Source: Ceratopteris richardii (taxonomy: Eukaryota; Streptophyta; Polypodiopsida; Polypodiales; Pteridaceae). From it: a stretch of 64,000 nucleotides of DNA. How positions within the stretch are numbered: the first letter of the stretch is position 1; each line of letters starts with the position of its first letter. Made by a program: the position numbers and the translations under genes. The notes below the pieces were generated by a model that made no database searches, was not told where the DNA came from, and saw only the letters and a program-made list of their open reading frames with translations. Shown in pieces: positions 28,994-41,060 of this stretch. The stretch covers positions 143,953,200 through 144,017,199 of the forward strand of contig CM035439.1 of assembly GCA_020310875.1 (NCBI GenBank). The letters are read 5' to 3'.

Positions 28994-30330
28994 GAGTCTG
29001 TCGTCCCTGACAGACCCTTGTTGGAAGGGCTGTTCTGTGTAGTCCTTTGAGAGGTGGTGTCCATCCGTTGTATGAGCTGGTTCCTTGGATTCCAGCAAGA
29101 ATGTGTCGTTGTGAGCTTTCAAAACTGCAAGTTGCTCAGAAGAGGTTGTCAAGAGTGATTTGGAGCAACTACTGGCTTCAATTTGCTTCCGAGATATGGA
29201 TGTTGTTCCCATGATGTCTGCTAGCTCTTTTAAAGATGATGTTGAGAGCATTCATGCCAACTACTCATAACCCATAATGAATGATGGGTAAGTGTGTTCG
29301 TGCCTGGGTTGAAAAAAGTATGTGCCTTGTGCACGGCCTTGTAATGTAGCCCTACGCATGCTTACTTGGAAAATGCATTGGAAGAAGTATGGTGCAAAAA
29401 TTGCGGGTCTTGAGCTAAGTGCTCAAGGGTATGCTGACAAAGAGGTTTCCTAAACTATCATGGTTATGGTGTTTCCAGAGTAAAGATGCTTACCATGGCG
29501 AAGGTTGATGGATGTTTGCCTCTTCGTGTTGTACACTCGGCCTTTGGGATGGAACCTTGTTGATGAATGTCCATGTTGATTGTCCACTGATGAGATCTTT
29601 TGAGTGGTGGATCCCCTCTCCTCTTTTCAAAGCAACATTTGTCACTAACAATGTGCATTTCTGAGCTTGGGCTCATGCACATTCACTTCCCTATATTGAC
29701 ACTCAGAGGAATATTGGACACGTGCCGGTTTCTAAGAGATTACCATGCTGATTGACATAGACCATTCACCAGTGCTACTGTTCCATACTGGTTCAGGAAA
29801 TACTGAGAATTGAATTGCTTTATATTCCTTGGCAAGCAACATCGGGTAACTACACCAAGCTGAGTTTCACATATGCTCTTAGCTCACCATATGCAGGAGT
29901 CTTCTCCTCCAGAACTACCTTTTGCAGATATCTCCTTGGATGCTCTGGTACATGAAGTAGTTAAGCATCACTCAAGTTGCGGACCTTCAAGCTCTTCATT
30001 CCTACCATGGTAAGAGAAAATCATAGTTGTAGATGCCATGTTCATGCCAAATGCTTGTCCTCTACCAGATAAGGCAGCAATAATCTCACTGCTGGCCGAG
30101 ACACACTGTGATCCAAATTGATAAATGCCTAGTAATCAACAGTTCCACCTTCAACTAAGCATGACTCATTCATGTTTCATAAGCCAAACCTGGGAACAAG
30201 CTCTCTCCCACTTCCTTTTTTTTTTTTTTTTTTTTTTTTTGAGAAAAAGGATATCACAAAACAAGAACACAAAAGTTAGTATCAATAGAAATGTTCGACA
30301 TATGTCACTGTGCTCTTGTGCATGGGATTC
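28994..30330 (-). other. E4 3' region between polyprotein and LTR, no intact ORF
   Basis: This 1.3-kb region corresponds to the place of the accessory ORF in E1 but holds no long frame. At 29335-29400 it has a diverged second copy of the polyprotein C-terminal coding block seen at 30346-30420. At 30216-30240 there is a run of 25 T. A TACTAAC branch-like site with a pyrimidine tract follows on the minus strand near 30290-30245, similar to the E1 splice region. The 28990-29100 part is homologous to 45090-45180 in E5. Confidence 0.55.
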
Positions 30331-30464
30331 TCAAGTGTGTCTATGCACGGCCGTGTAATGTGGCCCTATATTAATGCATACTTTGGAAATGCATGACCTA
30401 AATGGTGCAAAAGACAGGGTTGTGCAAGGAGCACATGGTTGTTGCTCGTTCGAGGCTTTCGATG

Positions 30465-32288
30465 TTATTTGTGGAGGTTGATGCCGACCTTGGTGGAGGT
30501 ATCCATTGAGTCTCGAACTGATGTAATCCTCCTTATTGGAGTCCATTTTAGAACATCATTTGGCACTGTAGAGGTCACTTCAGGCATCTTTCTCTTTGGA
30601 TGCTTTCTGAACTGTGGTATCCAGTGTGGTTGATGCTTTGGTTCGGTGGAGGCTACTTGCACTTTTGGCTTCCAAACCCATATCCTTTTTGCATGTCTTC
30701 CTACTAATGTTGAAGAGCTGATTTGATCTTCCTTTGGTCTCTGTACGTGGTTCTTACCGTTTTCTCTTTTTGGCTTCTTTGTTGAAACCTTTTGCATATG
30801 GGAGAACAAAGGTTGTTGTGGGTGTAGGATCTTCTTAGGTACCCACATCTGTAATTGCCCTTGTTGAGCTGCAGCTAACTTCTTAGGCACCCAAACTTGT
30901 TGGATATCTTGTGATGGAGCTTGTCTGAGCTGCTTCCTTCGTCTTCTGGCCTGGTTAGTGTGCATGGATGGGATTTGTGGGGGTAAGGCTGGTGGTTGCT
31001 CTCCTTTGCGTACCCAGATCTGCTTCATGCCCGGAACCGCTTTTTTATCGAATGGTGTCTTTCTATTTGATGTAGCAGTTGTCGTGAACGGTTGTGTTTG
31101 CTTGTGTGGTGGGCTCACTACTGTGGCTACTTGAGTCTTTGGAGAAGAAGAAAGATCCACCCGCCTTCGAACCTGGTCTTCCACGATTGACTCCTTCTGC
31201 ATCATAGAGCTTTTGACACATACAACATCTTCTTTCATATGATTAGTCTTGGAAGAACTAAGAGAGTGTGTGGTGCCATGATCTAGGAGCATGCAGTTCT
31301 CTAATTCTAATGTAATGCATTGTTCATGTACCCAAACTTGAAGAATTTGACTTCTTAGGTTTAAGTTAACTGCATGGTCATAGATCCAATCTTGACCCAA
31401 GACAAGTGGTTCTGTAAGGTTCTCATCTTGACATACTAGCGCTTTGACTTTCATTGGAACATCTTGAAGGTAGATGGGAAGTTCCACCTCGCCCAAACAA
31501 GGGGTTTCCACACCTCCCAATCCTATGAGATAAGCTTCTATGGGATTGATGTTCAACCCCAAGTCTTGGCAGTAGGAAAGTCTAACTGCACTACTTGCTG
31601 CACCTGAGTCAATCAATGCTTTCACCGTCCTTGCACCCTTCCCTTGTCCTATCTCTATGGTCACAAAGGGTCTTCGGTCAATGACCTGAGAAGTCGCAAT
31701 GCCTGACTTTTGACACATATCCATGTGATATTTTGGGGCTTTTGAGTTGACATCTAGGCCTAATCGCCTTAACTTATTTCGCCTAATACGCTCTCTGGCC
31801 TCTACCTGTGCTTCTTCTCTCACTCTTAACTCTTCTTCTTTTTGCTTCTTAGCAGTGTTGAGTCTCATTAGCATATCCTCAGTAAGAGGTTCTTGATATA
31901 GCTTGACTCTGCAGCCACTAATATAGTTTGGCAAGATATCTCCTTCTAGAGTGGCCAACTGAACTGCACCACTAGTGGAAATTCTATTAATGATCATGGG
32001 TCCATATCCTCTTTTTTCCAACTTACGGGCATGTTGTTTTAGTGTGTATACCAACACTAGATCTCCCTCCTTCAATCCCTTATCCTTGATGTGTGCATCA
32101 AAGTATGCCTTTTGCCTCTTCTTTGCAGCGTAGATGCCTGCTGCCGCTCGTAGCCTCGTTTCACCCAAGCGTTCGAGATCAAAGATCCTAGAGGACAATT
32201 CATGCCCATTCCACTCATACTCTTGTGCTACTTTTAAGGCAGGGATTAAGAAATCTAATGGTAGCACAGCGTTCTGTCCGAAGACCAT
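30465..32288 (-). pseudogene. E4 integrase C-terminal end, second protease and W-motif tail
   Basis: The 607-residue frame starts inside integrase (FGQNAVLPLDF) and includes the integrase C-terminal part (KGLKEGDLVLVY, about 70-125) and a charged helix. A retropepsin-like domain follows at about 205-320, with ALIDSGAASS (D227), LIGLGG as flap and LVLGQDWI. The tail carries Trp motifs: IWVRKGE, VWVPKKL, MWVPKKI, IWVWKPK and HWIPQF. The domain order is as in E1, which shows that the second protease is a family trait and not an accident of one copy. The C-terminal block KVCINIGPHY lies in another frame at 30346-30400, so a frameshift occurs near 30480. Confidence 0.85.
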
Positions 32289-32327
32289 CTGAAATGGGGT
32301 GGCGTTGAGTACCGTTTTGTAGGCAAC

Positions 32328-32975
32328 TCAATAAGCCCAAACAGCATGATGAAGTTGTTTGTCCCAATCAGAGCGTTTATTATTCACCAGTTTTGTCAAT
32401 ACGTTACAGAGGATCTTATTGGTACTCTCGGCTTGTCCGTTGGCTTGTGGATGATAGGGGGCGGATTTCTTATGTATCACCAAGAATTCTTGGAGAAGAT
32501 TTTCAATGACTTCATTCAAGAAGTGTGTGCCTCTATCGCTGACCAACTCTATTGGTAGTCCATATCTCGTGAACACATTCTCGAATAAGAACTTAGCCGT
32601 AGTCTGAGCATCATTCTTTGTTGTGGCTTTGACTTCTACCCACTTTGTAAGGTAATCTGTGGCTACAATGATGTACTCTGCATGGGAGTTTCAAGCTGGG
32701 GGGTTAATAGGACCTATGAAGTCTATGCCCCACTTCGAAAATGCACGTCCTCCCATCATTGGCCTCAAGGGCATCTTGTCTTTTCTCACTGGATATTGTG
32801 CACGTTGGCATGTGTCACATTTCTTCACATAGGTATGTGCATCCATATGAAGAGTGGGCCACCAAAGTCCTGAGAATAGAATGGTCTTGATCACTCGGTC
32901 AGGACCAAAATGTCCACTGCAACACCGCTGTGTGCAGTTTCTAAGACTTTCAAATAATCTGATTCGTGAACGCAC
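32328..32975 (-). pseudogene. E4 second H2C2 module and integrase core, broken
   Basis: The frame encodes the second zinc module (GHFGPDRVIK and CDTCQRAQ) and the integrase core with GIDFIGP, SDRGTHF and PQANGQAE. All three catalytic acidic residues are therefore present, unlike E1. A TGA after NPPA (near 32691-32693) and a TGA after VWAY (near 32328-32330) interrupt it. The latter replaces CGA, which E1 retains. A frameshift lies near 32930, in the zinc module. Confidence 0.85.
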
Positions 32976-33957
32976 AGTCTTAAGTAACCATCTTTGCCTC
33001 TTCGGTATAGGTTGTCTCCTACTAGGGCATAGCCTTGAGCCTCTTGCTCCATGCTTCTTCTTCTTGCTAGACTAGCCTCTTTGGGTAATTTTCCCGATTT
33101 CATAAACTCTACCAATGGAGCACTCCAATCTGGAATTAATGACACTTGATAAAGGGTCGCATGCTCCACTGGGGGTCTCTCTCTGCACCTTGGACAATTC
33201 TTAATCCACTCATGTATTTCTTTGTCCATGCTAGGCCAATACACTCCTAAACGCTTTAGATTATGCAATGTTCGTTGTTTAGAATAGTGATTTCCTAGCA
33301 ATCCTTCATGAGCTTGCTGCAACCAACTATTATGTTCATCATCCTCGACACAACAAGCTAATACGCCCTCCGTATCTTGTTTGTACATGCTTCCTGCTAA
33401 TATGTGATATTTTTGTGATTTTACAATTTCTTCTTGTGATGTTTTCACATTCTTATTTGCAGGGCCAAAGGTTAGGACTGGTACCAACTTATTTGCCCAT
33501 TTAGGAACAACTTCTAAATTGAACAGATAAGCATCGGGTAATTCGTCAGACACTCCTTGCGGTGACTCTCCTGAAGTGATGCGAGAAAGGTGATCTGCCC
33601 GAAGGTGGGTTCTACCTTTCCTGACAACAACTTCAAAGTCATATTCCATTAGTAAGAGGAACCATCTTACTAAGCGTCCAGTATTGCAAGGTTTATTGAC
33701 CAAATGAACTTGTTGGCCAATAAATAGTGTCTAAACTTCTTCACAGCATATACCATGCCTAAGCCCTCTCGCTCAGTTGTGGTATAGTTCCGTTCAGCTG
33801 CAGTGAGCTGTCTACTAGCATATGCTATGGGCAAATCTAAGTTTCCTTCACTTGTGGGTTGTGCTAGCACACATCCTATGGCATGATTGGATGCATCCAC
33901 ATGGACATGGAATGCTTTATTCCAATCAGGAGTGGTGAGTATTGGTGCCGTGCACAA
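32891..33957 (-). pseudogene. E4 RNase H and first H2C2 module, with deletion
   Basis: The RNase H start (HVHVDASNHAIG) and TEREGLGMVYAVKKF are in one frame (33957-33670). At about 33705 a deletion of some 30 bp joins LLANKF to a point near VNKPCNT and shifts the frame. It removes the FIDHQAL segment, which holds the third catalytic aspartate in E1. The next frame (33703-32891) has the first H2C2 module with HEGLLGNH and CPRC. The RNase H of this copy cannot work. Confidence 0.82.
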
Positions 33958-35359
33958 ACGTTTCTTCAGTTCGTTGAAAGAATTCTCGCATTCGTCGTTC
34001 CCAATGGCCCATAAAGGCTTGTACCTCTTTAATATTCCTTGGCCTTGGTAGCTCCGCTATGGCTCGTACCTTATCTTCATCTGTTGAGATTCCATTCTTA
34101 GAAACAATATGACCTAAGATTTTACCTTGATGCACCATAAACACACACTTTTCTGGGTTTAGACACACTCGATATTCTCTACACTTGTTGAAGATTTGTC
34201 TGAGCTCAGGGATGTGAACCCTTCTTTCTTGGGAATGAGCACATAAATCATCCACATACACTTCTAAGCTCTTTCGCAAGAACTCTTTGAAGACATGACA
34301 CATGAGCCTTTGGAATGTTGCAGGTGCATTGGTGAGCCCAAATGGCATCACCCGAAATGCAAAGATTCCCCACTCTGTAGCAAAAGCTGTTTTGTGTTGA
34401 TCTTCTGGGGCAATGGCTACTTGATTGTAACCTGAAAATCCATCAAGGAAGCTATAAACTTCCTTGCCTGCAACACGCTCCAATAGGTGTTCTGTGATTG
34501 GAAGTGGATAACTATCTCTAATCGTAGCGGCATTAACTTTTTTAAGGTTAATACACACTCGCAACTTCCCGTTCTTCTTGGGTACCACAACAATGGGGGA
34601 CACCCATTCGGTATGCTCAATCTCATAGATGAATCCAGCCTCAATCAACCTATCAATTTCTTCTTTGATTTTGGCTGCATAGGTATCATTATATGTGTAG
34701 GGCTTCTGTTTGGTGGGCTTAGCATCAGCAGTCATGGGGATAGTATGAGAGCAAATTCTTGGATCTACCCCTTTCAAGTCTCTATAGTGCCATGCAAACA
34801 CATCCCTATATTCCCTTAATAGAGCTATGAGCTCCATTTCTTCTCTTGCACTTAGGTCATCTCCTATATATGTGCATCTCTCTTCGTTCTCTTCAATGGT
34901 CACTACAATCTTCTTGGTCTTTTCTTTATTATCATATGATTCTCCTATGATGGCCTCTCTCTTAGGCATTCGTACCAAAATTTTGCGGTCGTCAACTTCA
35001 TATTTCTTGAAGTTTTCTGGTACTTCAAACAATGATTCCTCCTTTTCTTGTTTCACTGCTTTTCTTTTCTTTTTCTTTTGACTACTCTCACTTCCATCCT
35101 TTGAGTTTACTGTTTTAATACTTGTGAGAGGTTCTTCTTCTTTCTGGGTGAACACTCCTATATCTTCTAGATAGTGCTGCTCTGAGTTAAAGCAACTATC
35201 CATCACAATAGACTCCAGATCATCGTCATTCTCTTCTTCTTCTATGACATCACTAGGGTCACATTCTTCTAGCAAGGGTTGACACATGAACACTGAGATA
35301 TCATAACCCTCCTCATCACAATGAGGTGTCCACTGTTCCTCATTGACAGCAATGTCCAT
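33926..35359 (-). pseudogene. E4 linker and reverse transcriptase
   Basis: This 477-residue frame contains the acidic linker and a full RT core, with PKKNGKLRVCINLKKVN, FLDGFSGYNQ and YVDDLCAHS. It closely matches E1. After EVQAFMGH about 95 bp are missing relative to E1 and the frame shifts (near 34005), so the RT connection region is damaged. The preceding stop is a TAG near 35375, where E1 has Trp (EPHGW). Confidence 0.88.
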
Positions 35360-35377
35360 GGTGGCTAAGATTTCTGG

Positions 35378-36481
35378 CTAGCCATGAGGCTCAAACTCCT
35401 CATCTGGAAAGATCATCGATGTGTAGGCTGGGTCTCTAACTGGTCTATCTCCTAGTGAAGTTCCTTCTTCCCTTGCCTTTAAACGTTTTTCCTCTTCCTT
35501 TGCGACTTTGCACATCCACAAATGAGTATCTTCATGCAGCCATGATGGATCAGGTGAACTTTCAGAATGCACAGAGATGGAATCTTCTTTCACTTTGTGG
35601 ATAGAATTCCACTGTAGGGGTGGTACATCTCTGAAGGTGTAATCCTTCAAATTGACCTTGGTGGTAACCCCTAAGTGCTGTAAGTACAAGGAGTTAGTTC
35701 CCCAATCCTGTACTATTTGCAATCGTCGTAGGAAGGGTCTTCCTAGGATCATCTCATAGACATTATTTTTCTCAAAGTCACATATAGCAAATGTGTGCTC
35801 AAACTCTACACCACAAGTGGTTAGAGTGATCCCTTCTAGCAATCCTAGAGGTCTTTCAAAATGACCATCAGCCATTTGAAGCTTCATTCTAGTTGGTCTT
35901 AATGTGGGCTTGCCCCATTGCTTCCACAAGGAGGTGGTCGCAATAGCAACACCAGCACCTGAATCTATGATTGCTTTGGTTGTGTAACCTTGGTAGGTGA
36001 TTGGAAGATAAGTATTACCTTCTTCACCCTCACACATGTCCCCTATTTTGTCTAGAGGTATCTCTGGTACCCTTTGCTTAGAGCCTGCTTTTGGCATATT
36101 GGACTCAAGTTCTGGGACCTGATCCTTCACATGATTCCATAACTCAGGTTTTGCTTTGAGCAACTCTTCTACAGTGAGATGACACTGAACCTTAGTGTTC
36201 TTCACGACATCCGTGTTCCTTGGAACCACTGAGTCTTCATTTCTTACTAGTATTGTGGGAGCTCTAATCTGGAGTGATTCAGATTCCCATGGGCCTGGAA
36301 ATTGAGGCAGTTCTTCTAAGGTATTAGATTCAAAATCTAATCTTTCGTCTTCTTGTTCTGCTTCATCTTCGTAAATAGATGGAATGTCTTGGGGAAATTG
36401 ATCATGAAGATCATCAATCTCAGGAATAGGAGGGGAATTACCCTTCTCCTTGGCCCATTTCTCCTCTTGTATTTCCCGCAA
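35378..36481 (-). pseudogene. E4 first aspartic protease and linker
   Basis: This 367-residue frame is in phase with gag and RT. The protease has IIDSGAGVAI with D173 and closes with EMILGRPFLRR. It is followed by the VPPLQW linker seen in E1. It is separated from gag by a TAA at 36500-36502 and from RT by a TAG. The motif is DSGAG here and DTGAG in E1. Confidence 0.88.
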
Positions 36482-36499
36482 GAACTCTTGAGAGTACTG

Positions 36500-39400
36500 T
36501 TAAATAGAAGGAGGTATTCCAGCATCCGTGGAATTAGGAACATAAGCTCCCCTTGGTGGTGAGCTTCCTCTTTCAATAACTGGTTGAGCCTGTGGAGGTA
36601 GAGAAACTTGTGGTTTGTTTACCAACTGCTCTAATCGTTCTAGTAAGCCCTGGAAATGCAAATCCGATTTGATAGAGTTTGTCTGATTGAACTTTTGACT
36701 AGTCTCAAGTATGGCTTGAGCTTGTTCTACCATTTTCATGCACATTTTCATCCGTTCAATCTCTAAATCTGCTCTAGGGTAACTCTTGTCTAGGTTTGCC
36801 GCTGTAGGCCCTTCTTGAAGTCGAGCCTGGTAGGCCTTGAACATCATGTCCAAGCCTTCTGGGGTTGGATCTGCAAGAACAGACCCTGGTTGCAGTCTAT
36901 TTACAATGGGTGGTGGGGTGGGATGAGGTGGAGTGGATGGAGTTTCGGCATGCGAGGGGCTTTGAGATGCAATGTCTTCTATTTTTGTTTTCGCTTCTTT
37001 TAAGCTTTCTTCTAGTTCCGATAACTTTTTATTCCACTTGCGATTGGCCTTCTCTCTGGTATCCTTCCATGTTCTTGTTTTCCTCTTACTAGGCTCTCCC
37101 GATTCACTCGACTCTGATTGTTCTACTGGTTTATCCTGTTTTAAGGCTTGTGCTCTAGTGACAGCTTGTATAGGAGCCACATTGCTACTACTTGAACTTG
37201 GATCTGCCACTAAGCCTACCACATTAATGGGTGTAATCTTGGGTGCACTAGAGGGGTTTCTTGGACAATCTCTGGGGAGATGGTCTTTGCCACAATCAGG
37301 ACAAAAAGCCTGTATTGTGATAGCCTGTCCTTGACTCGGAGATGGTGGGTGGGGACAGTCACGAATGAAATGGTCACCATGACATCTGAAACAAGATCCT
37401 CTAGGGGCTTGTGGTCTCATTTGTCTCAATTGGGGCCTAGGGTTAGGATTTGTGTACATGACATTGGAGTATTCTGGCTCCCAATTTTGCTCCATAGGCG
37501 GTGCCTCATATTGATACGAGTAAATCTCACTATGTTCAGGTGACTCTGTGTAATAAGCATGTGGACTACCTTCATGGGAGTAGTCTGAACTATGAGCATG
37601 AGAGTCATTATCTGGTATCAATGGGGTTAGTGGCACCAAAGCTCTATTTGGATTTTCCTCTCCCACAGCATACTTGACTGGAATCACGTTGGCTGGAGCT
37701 GGTGGTTGGTTTCCCAAGACAGGTTGTGGCCTATATGGTACCTGATATTGCTGTTGTGGTCTATAATATGGCTGTTGGTATTGGTTCTGATACCTACCTT
37801 GTGGATAAGGTTGCTGATAATTCTGTCTAACAGCCTGCCTATTGTAGGGACATTCTTGAGCCGTATGGTTTGTGTACTTCCTTTCAATAGTACAATAGGG
37901 AGCATTCCTTTCTCTAATATTTTGGTTTTGCGTTGGGCATACGTTAGCCATGTGGTCACCTCCGCAAGTATAGCACCGATTCAATGGAGTGACTCTCTGT
38001 GTTTGTTTATTTTGGACTCCCAGCTTCTTGGCAACTTGCTCAGCTATCTCTTCTATTTCTGTGGAGATCTTTGAAGTATGACTAGTAGAACTATCCGAAT
38101 CTTTGTAGAGTTTGGACAATCCTAACTCCTCACCCAAGTTATCTTCTATGTCTATGCACGTCCGCACACACTCTTCTATGGATCTAGGATCTTTCAAGTA
38201 CACATATGATCTTAACTTTGTGCTCAGTAAGCCATCTAAGAACAAAGCCACTTGTTTGGCCGGAGTGGGTAACTCTAGAGCAGGGCATCTTTCTAGATAC
38301 TGTCTGAATCTTCTACCTGCTAGTCGCACTGTTTCTTGGGGAGTCTACTTGAAGCTGTGGATCAAGGATGATGTGTTATGCCTGATACCACTCTTGGAAA
38401 ATTCTACAATGAATTCGTCTAGCAGTTGACCTATATCGTGATAGCTGCTTCTACTCAATGGTTGAAACCAAGCTAAGGCAGTGCCCTTAAGGGTCAAACC
38501 AAATGCCTCGTACTGGGTGAACCAGTCCTCAATTTGTTCGGCTCTCAGCACTTGTTTGTACTCGGCCACATGATCATAAGGATCCCCTGTCCCATCGAAA
38601 TAGTTCTTCATTGCCTTGATCACTTGAATGGGTCTAAGGGTTCTTGGGTACTCTCGGGGTCTAGGCAATGGAAAATCCTGTTCATCTCTTTGTTGCCTAT
38701 GTGCTTGATGTCTCTCTCTTTCAGGTCTTTCATTTTCAAATCTTGCTCTATTCCTGCCCACGGTGTGTGCAAAACTTACCTCAGGTCTCTCTCTAGTTCT
38801 TCCTCTCTGGGCTTCATGAGCGTGGGATGATCCTACTCCTTGGAGGCCATGGGAAACATTGGATCTTGGTGGGGGGAAAATCAATTCATTCTTCTAAGTA
38901 TATGCATGTCTATCATGTTCTGTTACCAAGAAAATTTTCTCTGATGTGTTATCCAGGTAGACAACCTTTCCTGGTATCTCTGGATCCTTGAACTCGTAGA
39001 TGATGACTATGCCCAATTGGCTAGGTTGTTCTGGCTTGAATCTCCAAAAGGCTTCCTCTGTTTCTCTATTCAAAAATAGTTCTATGCTTTTGTTGTCTTG
39101 AGGGATCCAGTCTGGAGTGATCACTCGGGTCAAAACTGACTTGCCTCTAGGAGTCTGGGGTCCTTGTCCTATATTTCCTTGTTCTAGGTCTCCTATCTCA
39201 TTCTCATGAATGATATTTCCAAACTCATCGGTCCTATCTGGTTGGTTGGTAACCACATACATGGTTCCTTCCTTATCAATGTATGAACCCTCTTCGAACT
39301 TGACCACCGGGTGTTCAAGTCCAAAGGATTGATCTGGATTTTTGAGTTGGACCACTGATCGCCTCAGACCATCCTCATAGATGCGAGCACCTAATTGGTT

Positions 39401-39643
39401 GGTCCGAATATATTCCAACTGTGTCTTATAGGGACCTTCCGGTGTTTGTAGATGGGCAGTCCCTGAGCCACCTGCAGGTTTTCCCATGCTAAAAGACATT
39501 TCTGAATCACTTGTGTCTGAACTTAGTAAAAGATCACCACTTAGTTGTTGTGTCCAAGACTTGGATGTATGGTTGACACTAGCCTCAGAAGATCTAATGC
39601 TTTGTTTATCCTTGCCTAAGTGTCTACCAGATCTCAGGTTCAT
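36500..39643 (-). pseudogene. gag: E4 gag with two in-frame TAG codons
   Basis: Three pieces in one phase (39643-38894, 38884-38345, 38329-36500) make a gag homologous to E1 gag. The start is MNLRSGRHLG. The capsid part has DPYDHVAEYKQVLRAEQ and TALAWFQPL. Short CX2CX3HX4C knuckles follow: CYTCGGDHMANVC, CFRCHGDHFIRDC and CPDCGKDHLPRDC. The TAG at 38347-38345 stands where E1 has CAG. The TAG at 38896-38894 is also one transition away from CAG. The frame then ends at TAA 36502-36500. Confidence 0.9.
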
Positions 39644-39907
39644 AAGCTTTAGTCAAGAGTCCAAATTTTCCCTTTGGTATGGTTCAAAATTCTTTAGAGC
39701 CCCCTTGGTTCCCTAGTCCCACCTGAGGGTCAACTTCAAATTATCCTATCTCAAAATCAACGCGTTATTCTTGAAAAAAACAGTTGAGGTCGTGTAGGAT
39801 TTGAAACGAGCTTTCCAACAAGCTATAGAGCTCAAAAAATGGACTTTGGATGAAAAAGTTATGCCAATTCAGGCTCCTGGGGGTCAAAACAGGCAAACAG
39901 GGCCTTT

Positions 39908-40712
39908 GGAGAAAATCGCGATTTTGTGAACTTTCAGAGAATCGCGATTTTGTGAACTTAGAAAATCGCGATGTTGATCACAAAATCGTGTTTCTGAAAA
40001 TCACGATGTTGATCACAAAATCGTGTTTTTGAAAATCGCGATTTTGAGCAGAAAATCGTGATTTGAAAATCGCGATGTTGATCACAAAATCGTGTTTTTG
40101 AAAATCGCGATTTTGAGCAGAAAATCGTGATTTGAAAATCGCGATGTTGATCACAAAATCGTGTTTCTGAAAATCGCGATTTTGATCACAAAATCGTGTT
40201 TCTGAAAATCGCGATGTTGATCACAAAATCGTGTTTTTGGCATGAAAATCGCGATTTTGTCATAGAGAATCGTGTTTTTCTCAAAATCGTATTTTTTGCT
40301 GAAAATCGTGATTTGTGAGAATCATGATTTTGAGCAGAAAGTCGTGTTTTTCACAAAATCGTGTTTTTGCTGAAAATCGTGATTGGTGAGAATCGCGATT
40401 TTGAGCAGAGAATCGTGTTTTTCTCAAAATCGTATTTTTCGCTGAAAATCGTGATTTGTAAGAATCGCGATTTTGAGCAGAAAGTCGTGTTTTTCACAAA
40501 ATCGTGATTGGTGAGAATCGCGATTTTGAGCAGAGAATCGTGTTTTTTGAAAATCGCGATTTTGAGCAGAGAATCGTGTTTTTTTGAGAAAAAACACAGA
40601 ATCGCGATTCTTTTCAACCAACTTTTAGGCGGGAAAACTGAAAATCGTGATTTTTCAAAAAATTTTGAATTTTCACAGAATCGCGATTTTCATCACAGAA
40701 TCGCGTTTTTTG
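39908..40712 (-). repeat. E4 leader array of AAAATCGCGATTTT and ATCGTG units
   Basis: About 0.8 kb of degenerate short repeats. One unit is AAAATCGCGATTTTG, a 14-base perfect palindrome with TCGCGA at its centre, seen about 16 times counting variants. The other is CACAAAATCGTGTTTTTG. They alternate in longer composite units of about 66-72 bp in the first half. The array lies between gag and the primer site, the same position as in E1. Confidence 0.88.
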
Positions 40713-41034
40713 GCGGGAAATTCAAATTTCTGAGCGCCGGCTATGGCGAGCTCCGTATGAGCAGAAAATCATGAAAAAAACACAGCGCTTGCTCTCCCTT
40801 GCTTCTCCTAACTCCTTCCCACACAATAATGCATGAAAAATGGTATGAAGATGGTGAAAATGCACTAAAAAACAAGAATTTTCTATGAAGAAGAAGATGG
40901 AAGAAGGTGGAGATGATGATGATGATGAAGATGAAGAGGAAAAAACAGAAAATGAACTGAAATGACAGTTTTTTTACCTTCCAACGTCGCAAATCTACGA
41001 TCTTACCATCACAACGCTCGTCCTCGAAGCTCTC
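40713..41034 (-). other. E4 leader between repeat array and primer site
   Basis: Untranslated leader with a GAT/GAA-rich simple-sequence stretch (40905-40950). No gene is seen. Confidence 0.6.
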
Positions 41035-41052
41035 TCCCCGGCAACGGCGCCA
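41035..41052 (-). promoter_or_regulatory. E4 primer binding site, tRNA-Asp type
   Basis: The minus strand reads TGGCGCCGTTGCCGGGGA, identical to E1, eight bases inside the 5' LTR. Confidence 0.9.
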
Positions 41053-41060
41053 AAATTTGG

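Noticed and set aside
30125..30358. 77-codon ORF across the T25 run
   Set aside because: It is an artefact of the homopolymer (poly-Phe) in the E4 3' region.
3286..39643. Endogenous plant pararetrovirus as source of E1/E4
   Set aside because: LTRs, Asp primer site, integrase and target duplication are all present, which defines an LTR retrotransposon.
39908..40712. CRISPR-like array
   Set aside because: Units are short, degenerate and not separated by uniform unique spacers; the setting is a plant retrotransposon leader.
40351..40774. ORFs in the E4 leader array
   Set aside because: Same reason: repeated units read as RDFQKTRFSAQN-like strings. No protein character.
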